Shown: positions 1-4,674 of the stretch, in pieces | Numbering within the stretch: position 1 is the first letter of the stretch | How the letters are laid out: each line of letters begins with the position of its first letter | DNA from: Deltaproteobacteria bacterium | Lineage (GTDB): Bacteria; Myxococcota_A; UBA796 | NCBI GenBank assembly: GCA_002707085.1 | Contig: PALY01000004.1 | Coordinates: 37,909 to 46,328 of the forward strand | Length of the DNA: 8,420 nt | Direction: 5' to 3' | Position numbers and translations under genes: made by a program | Notes under the pieces: generated by a model | Told to the model about the DNA's origin: nothing | The model's database searches: none | The model's input: the letters and a program-made list of their open reading frames with translations, nothing else

Positions 1-126
1 TTCCACCATTTTTCCACCTGGCAAAGCGTAGTCATCTACCCAGCCATTGGCTGCTGCAACCCACGTACCGCCCAGAGATCCAACCGTCGTCTCGGAGATT
101 CTCTCTTTCTTCCGGTGTTCAGACAT
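1..126 (-). CDS. Partial hypothetical protein (N-terminal 42 residues; continues past the left edge)
   Basis: An open frame starts at the ATG whose first base is 126 and stays open to base 1, so only the N-terminal 42 residues are seen. It begins MSEHRKKERISETTVGSLGG and continues with a small, Gly/Ala/Trp-containing stretch (WVAAANGWVDDYALPGG). I do not recognise a family. There is no signal peptide: the start is highly charged, and the later part is only mildly hydrophobic. An in-frame TGA lies eight codons upstream of this ATG, with no other ATG between, so 126 is the only reasonable start. A G-run about nine bases upstream (136-140 on the plus strand, CCCCC) is a weak ribosome-binding candidate. 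The gene lies on the same strand as the large annexin/calpain gene, 90 bp after its stop, so it may be co-transcribed and could encode an immunity protein, chaperone or companion. That role is inferred from position only. The short visible length makes the call uncertain. Confidence 0.45.
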   Translation of the reverse strand, partial: MSEHRKKERISETTVGSLGGTWVAAANGWVDDYALPGGKMVE

Positions 127-162
127 CCTACAAAACCCCCGGACTCGTCAGTTGAGCCATGG

Positions 163-178
163 TCTGTGGTTCCACAGA
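163..178. repeat. Short perfect inverted repeat (7-bp arms, TT centre) between the two minus-strand genes
   Basis: TCTGTGG (163-169), TT, then CCACAGA (172-178) form a perfect inverted repeat in the 90-bp gap between the large gene's stop and the next gene's start. As RNA it would fold as a six-pair stem with a four-base loop. There is no T-tract on either flank, so it is not a canonical Rho-independent terminator. It could be an operator, a weak processing or pausing hairpin, or chance. The rest of the gap (127-162 and 179-216) shows nothing else that I can name. Confidence 0.35.
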
Positions 179-216
179 TAGGGCATGAAGAACTTTTCCC
201 GAGAGATCGCTAACCA

Positions 217-3200
217 TCACTGAACACCACCACCAACGTTCGTTTGCTTGGGTTGCGTACCGATATCGAGTCGGCTGTAGTATTTCTTAAAGTCGGCAAT
301 CGAAATGTCCGTCGGATGACTACTGCCCCACGGGTTTTGTAGGCTTACGGTACCCGCATCTACATTGACACTTTCCACCGAATAGGCGTGATTGGCATAA
401 ATATTCAGACTTTCAGCCGCCGAACGCATCGATTTATCATCATTGAAATTGTGGGTACCTGCGGCGATGGGTTCGCGGCTATCCAGCGATTGTTTCATCC
501 GCATAAGCAATCGCTCATCCGACAATGAATCGGTCTTTACGTACCGGGTTTTATTTCCCGTAAGAAGTTCGTGAACACCACCAAAACTAACCTTTTTATT
601 GATGTTTCCACCGCTAATCAGATCGTAGCTTCCTGTTTCTTGAGCCAAAGCTTTTTCAATAAGCGGCATCCACATCTCATCATCGCCATCAACAGATCGG
701 CCCACCTTTGCGTAAATTGGATTGCCTCCGCGAGCAGGAAACCGTGAGTCCACAGTGAATACTTTGGGCTTGGCATTGTCGTACCAAGAAGCCCGCATAT
801 ACAACGTGACATCAAAGGTTCCATCGCCATTGTCCTTGATCAAACTGCGAATGCCTTCTGGATTTGCACGCGCTTCTGCGGCACAGCCCGCCAACAAATA
901 GCAATCACCCAGCGCGCCTTGTTTTGCAGAGTGCGGATCAATTTTTCCATCTGCCAGAAACGCCTTGCTGTTGTCGAAGTTTTTGTACTCGACACCACCA
1001 GTTTCATGCTCTGGACGCAATTTGGGCAAAGGATCGTCCTGAAGCTTCGGCTCAGGGGTGGCTTTCTTTGTGCCAAAAAACGGCATGTCCGCATGATGAA
1101 CCGGCCCATCGATCCCATCTGCTATCTGTGCAGTCGCCTTCGGTGCCGCATTCACATTCGACAACAGTTTGGTATCAAGCAACTGGGTCATGCCTGGATG
1201 CTCCGCTTCCAGCTTCTTCAGCACCTCACCCAAGTCATCCGACAAGTTCGCGAGCCTGACGTCAAACGCAAAAGGTTCTTCCGCCCCCTTTTTGACGTTG
1301 CCCGCTTCAGCCATCAGTTGGTCGTATCTGGGTTTGACTTCCGTCAACCCAATGCGGCTGCGAAGCCCATCATCCAGGCCATGCTGATTGCGAATGTTGG
1401 GGTCATCCAGTTTGTCCAGAACATCGTACATGACCACGTGAAAGTTCGGTTCCGCATGGAGCCGTACACCCGGCGGCAACGGAACCTTTACGTCTTCAAT
1501 AAAGGTCGTGAGCGCCTTGGTTCCAACCTGCCACTCATGCCACACGCTGGTCTGGGGATCCCGCACCAAAATGTGCCAGCGAACATACACATCGCCGTCT
1601 TTGGGTTCCTTTACTTTTACGTTGTCCGCTCCATAGGACTTACTGAATCGATCCTTGAGGTCCGTGGCGACAGACCTTGCTTGGTCCACGTCGTCGCAGT
1701 CAAACCGCCCACGACTCATGTCCCGCATCGCACCGATCTCTTCTGGGTCTCCCCATCGTCGGGTCTTCTCCAACACTTTGCCGATGAACTCGTCTTGATT
1801 CAGTTCATCCGCCTGCGCACCAAATTTGTTTCCCTTCAGTCCGACCTTGGTGGGTTCCATGCCATGGGCAGCCGTGATGTCATCCGCCGCTACCTGCATT
1901 CGTTGGTTTGTTTCGTGAGCAGCCATCAGCAGACGACGCTGATCCGTCGTACTTCCTTCGAGGTCATCCGGCATTTTCGCCATAATATCGTCGACTGAAC
2001 CCGTACCCGGCGTGGCACCATCAACAGAATTTCCAAAGTTACGCCGGAATGAAGGTCCTACAGTTTCCCCAATGCTGCGAAACATCGAACCACCAGCAAA
2101 ACCCATGGACCCACCCAGCGCTGTATGCAACATGGTCGTGGCACCCACATTGGAGAACACCTCCCCAAGTCCCCCTGACCAAGCCCTGTCGGAAGCAAGG
2201 CCCTGAAACAGGCCTTCCCCCAAACCACCGATGGTCCCATCAATTGCACCTTCAAATCCACCGGCCAAAATTCGTTTTCCGGCGGTACCAAAAGTCTTTT
2301 CGACCGATGGTGCAATTCCTTGTACGAATTTGGTTTTACTGACACCCCTCATGATGTTCGCAGCACCCACATTGCCAACAACAAATAGTCCTGCCTCAAC
2401 CGCAGCACCGACGCCATCAACCAAGGTATCTAGGCTATTCAAATCGTAACCTTCGCCCTCAATGGCTTTGGTTACACCCACCTTGAGCGCAGCCGCTGCC
2501 ACCATGGATGTGCAAATGGTTCCCATGTTGGAACTCAAGGCCAACAGAAATGGACCCGCTGCAGCGCCAGCAGTCATCACGGTTGCAACAATACCTACGA
2601 TGGTCACCGCAATCTGAGATGCCCATTGGGCCACCGTCGCTTTGGCCTCCCTGTATTGTTCCGTCGTGTAGTTGGAATATTCTTCAGCATCAGACAAGCG
2701 CGCCTGTTCTTCTTCCGAAACTTTTCCATCTTCATAGGCCTGGTTGTACACCACTTGGTAATCACGCCAAGACTCATCCGCGTGTTGTCCGTCACCCGAC
2801 ACCATGTCCATCAAGGCGACACTCACCCCAGAGCCTCTTTCCCGCTCCAAAAGCTCCTTGGCCCGCTCCAGCTTGTCTTGCTCACCCTGCGGAGGACCAC
2901 GGATCAAATCGATGGCTCGCCAGTAGTCCCTTGTGGACAATTCGCTCAATAAAATGCGGTCCACTTCCGGGCTGATTTCGCCACCGGTATACCACTCGCT
3001 GCGGTAGTTTCCACAAACATCCCAGACGAGATCTTCATCAGTCCCATAGCGAGCAGTGGCCCACTTCAAACGCATCATGGCCGTAAATGTTCCGGTCGTC
3101 AGCGCCTCACGGAAGACCTGGTACATGCGAGCATCAATATCATTTCGAACCTGCGACATGATCGATGCGTCATGAAGGACTTCTTCAGCCACCCCTTCCG

Positions 3201-4530
3201 CCAAAATACTCTCCAGCGAATCATACAGCTGTTGTTCATTGGTACCCAAACCCTCAACCGCTGCACGAAGAACTTGGATTCGGCCGATTGCGCCGCCCCC
3301 AAGCGCCCGGCGTACGTCGATGTATTCATCGGTACTCAGTGACCCCTTCAGCGCATTGAGTACTCCATCCGGATTGTTGCGTAAGATCCACTGACCTTGG
3401 CCAGAAGGGATTGAAGCACACACGTCCCAAATGCTCTCCTCATCGGTCGTCCAACCCCTACAAGCCATTTTCAGACGAGAAACGGCACTCATAGATTGAC
3501 CGTCAGAAGCGATCAGCGCCGCTGACCCCTCTTCGCTCATTGCAGATTCACCCAGTTTCTCAGCCTGCTCTGCACGATACTCAGCCGCATATTCGGTGTC
3601 GTAGGCAAGGCGCTTTTGATGCAAGCTTTCAAGAACTTGAAACTCTGTGTCTCCACTCAACTCACTGGTGAATTGAGCAATCAAAGATGGGATACCTGAG
3701 ACACGAGAAGTCCCACGGGCCAACTTCTGAAATTCCGATTCGTTCAGGGCGGCCACAGCAGCGATCAACTGCGCCTCATCTGTACCCCAACCCGCCATCG
3801 ATACTTCGATCTTGTCTGCGTTGTCCCATGTTCCCGCCAACATGCGAGAGGCGCGGAGGTAGTCCGCATCATTCAAATCAGAGCGCAAAGCCTTCATGAG
3901 GGCGGGTTTGGTCAGAATAAATTGTTTCTCTTCATCGGACGCCTTTGTGATGGAGCGCCAGATTTGTTCTTCGTCTGTACCCCAACCCCCAACCGCACGG
4001 CGAAGTCGTGCCGCCAAGACGCCTTTGCCATTTAGGTAGGCAAGCGCCAAATCGTAATCGTCGTCGTTGAGTTCGTCTTTCAGACGCTTCTTCAAACTTG
4101 CGTTGTCTCGAACCTCCTGTAGTTCCGCCGACGTTGCGGTTTCCAGGGCCCGAAAGATCTTCTGAGAATCGACACCCCAGCCATCCGCTGCTTGGTTGAG
4201 CTTTTGGGCCAACGTAAAGTCACCCCTCCCAAGCAACTGAAGGGCTTTGGTTAGATCTCCCCCGCTAAGCTCCTTGTACAACCATGATCGCAATGAGCGC
4301 GAATACATGCGATTGAATGAAGACTCGATTGCTCGAGTCAGGTCTTGGCGCCCCGTCCGCAACACATCGAGGACCGTACGCTCATCGGTTCCCCAACAAT
4401 CCATCGCTTCATGAAGTTGCTTGGCTTTGGACACAGGATTGAAGCCCGGTGGATAGACTGGCGCCGCCACTCGTTGACCACCACCCTCTGGAGCTGGCTG
4501 CTGGTCCTGCGGTTTGAAGCTTTTCGCCAT
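217..4530 (-). CDS. Multidomain annexin-repeat / RelA-SpoT-like / calpain-family protease protein, probable toxin or effector
   Basis: A 1437-residue protein. Domains in order: residues 1-32, a Pro/Gln/Gly-rich head with no signal peptide; 33-300, four annexin-like repeats with cores at C45-E50, G117-S122, G182-E187 and G247-E252; 300-350, a charged linker; 350-545, three more repeats with cores at G359-E364, G427-E432 and R494-E499; 550-635, a charged helical segment with an acidic EDGKVSEEE motif; 637-686, a hydrophobic stretch that could form two membrane helices; 700-820, a Gly/Ala-rich region; 890-1045, a RelA/SpoT-like fold; 1125-1178, a Pro-rich linker; 1180-1425, a calpain (peptidase family C2) core with Cys1210, His1381 and Asn1399. 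The start is the first ATG after an in-frame TAG two codons upstream; no strong Shine-Dalgarno is visible. Calpains cut proteins by thiol chemistry and annexin repeats bind acidic membranes through calcium. The combination suggests a secreted or injected toxin whose C-terminal protease is the effector or a self-processing module. The calpain and annexin assignments are strong; the biological role is inferred. The frame is intact. Confidence 0.9.
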   Translation of the reverse strand: MAKSFKPQDQQPAPEGGGQRVAAPVYPPGFNPVSKAKQLHEAMDCWGTDERTVLDVLRTGRQDLTRAIESSFNRMYSRSLRSWLYKELSGGDLTKALQLLGRGDFTLAQKLNQAADGWGVDSQKIFRALETATSAELQEVRDNASLKKRLKDELNDDDYDLALAYLNGKGVLAARLRRAVGGWGTDEEQIWRSITKASDEEKQFILTKPALMKALRSDLNDADYLRASRMLAGTWDNADKIEVSMAGWGTDEAQLIAAVAALNESEFQKLARGTSRVSGIPSLIAQFTSELSGDTEFQVLESLHQKRLAYDTEYAAEYRAEQAEKLGESAMSEEGSAALIASDGQSMSAVSRLKMACRGWTTDEESIWDVCASIPSGQGQWILRNNPDGVLNALKGSLSTDEYIDVRRALGGGAIGRIQVLRAAVEGLGTNEQQLYDSLESILAEGVAEEVLHDASIMSQVRNDIDARMYQVFREALTTGTFTAMMRLKWATARYGTDEDLVWDVCGNYRSEWYTGGEISPEVDRILLSELSTRDYWRAIDLIRGPPQGEQDKLERAKELLERERGSGVSVALMDMVSGDGQHADESWRDYQVVYNQAYEDGKVSEEEQARLSDAEEYSNYTTEQYREAKATVAQWASQIAVTIVGIVATVMTAGAAAGPFLLALSSNMGTICTSMVAAAALKVGVTKAIEGEGYDLNSLDTLVDGVGAAVEAGLFVVGNVGAANIMRGVSKTKFVQGIAPSVEKTFGTAGKRILAGGFEGAIDGTIGGLGEGLFQGLASDRAWSGGLGEVFSNVGATTMLHTALGGSMGFAGGSMFRSIGETVGPSFRRNFGNSVDGATPGTGSVDDIMAKMPDDLEGSTTDQRRLLMAAHETNQRMQVAADDITAAHGMEPTKVGLKGNKFGAQADELNQDEFIGKVLEKTRRWGDPEEIGAMRDMSRGRFDCDDVDQARSVATDLKDRFSKSYGADNVKVKEPKDGDVYVRWHILVRDPQTSVWHEWQVGTKALTTFIEDVKVPLPPGVRLHAEPNFHVVMYDVLDKLDDPNIRNQHGLDDGLRSRIGLTEVKPRYDQLMAEAGNVKKGAEEPFAFDVRLANLSDDLGEVLKKLEAEHPGMTQLLDTKLLSNVNAAPKATAQIADGIDGPVHHADMPFFGTKKATPEPKLQDDPLPKLRPEHETGGVEYKNFDNSKAFLADGKIDPHSAKQGALGDCYLLAGCAAEARANPEGIRSLIKDNGDGTFDVTLYMRASWYDNAKPKVFTVDSRFPARGGNPIYAKVGRSVDGDDEMWMPLIEKALAQETGSYDLISGGNINKKVSFGGVHELLTGNKTRYVKTDSLSDERLLMRMKQSLDSREPIAAGTHNFNDDKSMRSAAESLNIYANHAYSVESVNVDAGTVSLQNPWGSSHPTDISIADFKKYYSRLDIGTQPKQTNVGGGVQ
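256..993 (-). other. Calpain-family (peptidase C2) catalytic core (residues 1180-1425)
   Basis: The motif KQGALGDCYLLAG carries the oxyanion Gln1204 and nucleophile Cys1210 (codon at 901-903). GSYDLISGGN (1300-1309) matches the conserved GSY-LSGG segment of calpain cores. ANHAYSVESV gives His1381 (codon at 388-390) and LQNPWGSS gives Asn1399 (codon at 334-336). The complete C-H-N triad implies an active thiol protease. It is a minimal core of about 245 residues at the very C terminus, with no C2-like or penta-EF-hand domain as in animal calpains. Confidence 0.92.
1381..1863 (-). other. RelA/SpoT-like nucleotidyltransferase fold (residues 890-1050)
   Basis: The order and spacing of motifs match (p)ppGpp synthetase domains. 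A basic helix ends FIGKVLEKTRRW (915-926), comparable to the RVK-SI-EKL-RR helix. Next is RDMSRGRFDC (936-945), aligning with RDIKGIRIVC of small alarmone synthetases and placing D937 at the metal-binding aspartate. A KEPKDGDVYVRWHILV segment (974-989) keeps the Y-x3-H pattern of the G-loop (Y982, H986). Finally HEWQVGT (998-1004) matches the EVQIRT strand, placing E999 at the catalytic glutamate. The NG before the G-loop tyrosine and the Arg of EVQIRT are not conserved. The family match is made from memory of motifs, so activity is uncertain; other polymerase-beta-like nucleotidyltransferases are possible. Confidence 0.55.
2071..2622 (-). other. Hydrophobic and glycine-rich central region (residues 637-820)
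   Basis: Residues 637-686 are almost free of charge (SQIAVTIVGIVATVMTAGAA followed by a second hydrophobic run), enough for two membrane-spanning helices or a hydrophobic hairpin. Residues 700-820 are rich in Gly and Ala with repeated GxxxG-type spacing (for example FEGAIDGTIGGLGEGLFQGL). Membrane-inserting or pore-forming segments often look like this. Its position between the annexin repeats and the two candidate enzymatic domains fits a translocation role, but that is inference and no named family is assigned. Confidence 0.5.
2896..3483 (-). other. Annexin-like repeat block 2 (three repeats, residues 350-545)
   Basis: Three further repeats follow a linker of about 45 residues, with cores GWTTDE (359-364), GLGTNE (427-432) and RYGTDE (494-499). 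The capping acid is D464 in the second and E530 in the third. In the first the equivalent position is S397 and the second loop glycine is Thr361, so that calcium site is probably lost. Spacing between cores is 67-68 residues, as in block 1. The block ends near a GPPQGE stretch that leads into a charged helix. Confidence 0.8.
3631..4434 (-). other. Annexin-like repeat block 1 (four repeats, residues 33-300)
   Basis: Four repeats of about 65-72 residues each contain a core resembling the annexin type II calcium loop (GxGT-D/E): CWGTDE, GWGVDS, GWGTDE and GWGTDE. Each is followed 34-41 residues later by an acidic residue in a conserved E/D-L-(S/N) motif: E87, E153, D218 and E290. In annexins the acidic residue about 40 residues after the GxGT loop completes the calcium site, so all four sites look plausible. 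Four repeats equal one canonical annexin core. On the plus strand the repeated codons appear as recurring TCATC-GT-CCCCAACC-like words near 3779, 3973 and 4382. Confidence 0.85.
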
Positions 4531-4590
4531 GAACTATCTCTATCTGGAAGCCCACCCATATGAGCTGTCCCATGCTACCTGTCGCGCCCT

Positions 4591-4601
4591 GCGCGCGCGC
4601 G
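4591..4601. repeat. Alternating GC tract in the divergent promoter region
   Basis: GCGCGCGCGCG is a purine/pyrimidine alternating, self-complementary run in the middle of the intergenic region. It lies downstream of the candidate minus-strand promoter. It could form a hairpin or be prone to length variation. No function is shown. Confidence 0.4.
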
Positions 4602-4607
4602 GAAAAG

Positions 4608-4635
4608 ATCGTAAGCACCCTTCCTATGAAGTAAA
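4608..4635 (-). promoter_or_regulatory. Candidate sigma70-like promoter for the annexin/calpain gene
   Basis: Read on the minus strand, TTTACT (4630-4635) and TACGAT (4608-4613) are separated by 16 bp. Each matches 4 of 6 bases of the -35 and -10 consensus. It would give a 5' leader of about 70 bases containing the GC tract. This is a weak match that could occur by chance. Confidence 0.2.
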
Positions 4636-4659
4636 GTAGCGGTATCCACGCGGGCACCT

Positions 4660-4668
4660 TGCTATGCT
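4660..4668 (+). promoter_or_regulatory. Candidate extended -10 promoter for the xanthine dehydrogenase operon
   Basis: TGC followed by TATGCT (hexamer at 4663-4668) has the TGn extension and 4 of 6 bases of the -10 consensus. No good -35 is present at the usual distance. With a start point seven bases after the hexamer, transcription would begin at 4675, the A of the ATG, giving a leaderless transcript. This agrees with the lack of a Shine-Dalgarno. Confidence 0.3.
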
Positions 4669-4674
4669 TTGTAT

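Larger units (their letters stand above)
4531..4674. promoter_or_regulatory. Divergent intergenic region between the toxin-like gene and the xanthine dehydrogenase operon
   Basis: 144 bp separate two divergently transcribed units, so both promoters should lie here. It contains an alternating GC tract (4591-4601), a CATATG palindrome (4557-4562), a candidate minus-strand promoter (4608-4635) and an extended -10 for the plus strand (4660-4668). No Shine-Dalgarno precedes either start codon clearly. No open frame of note and no RNA gene is seen. Confidence 0.6.

Noticed and set aside
163..178. Rho-independent terminator for the large minus-strand gene
   Set aside because: The hairpin is short and lacks a T-run on either strand side.
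127..343. A 12-base word GGGTTTTGTAGG present in opposite orientations at 127-138 and 332-343
   Set aside because: The copy at 332-343 encodes the conserved calpain LQNP segment, so it is constrained by protein sequence. The arms are about 190 bases apart, with no similarity beyond the word, and no mobile-element structure is seen.
919..1998. A 359-codon open frame on the plus strand opposite the large gene
   Set aside because: It lies wholly antisense to the RelA/SpoT-like and calpain coding region, whose motifs are unmistakable. Its translation is rich in Arg, Phe, His and Val with no recognisable domain, as expected for a shadow frame.
2896..4434. CRISPR array or DNA tandem repeats, suggested by recurring CCCCAACC-like words
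   Set aside because: The words recur because the GWGTDE annexin loop is repeated. Intervening DNA differs, remains in frame and encodes related helices.
4669..4671. TTG as the start of the molybdenum subunit
   Set aside because: ATG two codons later matches the family N terminus and sits at the predicted transcription start; nothing supports initiation at the TTG.
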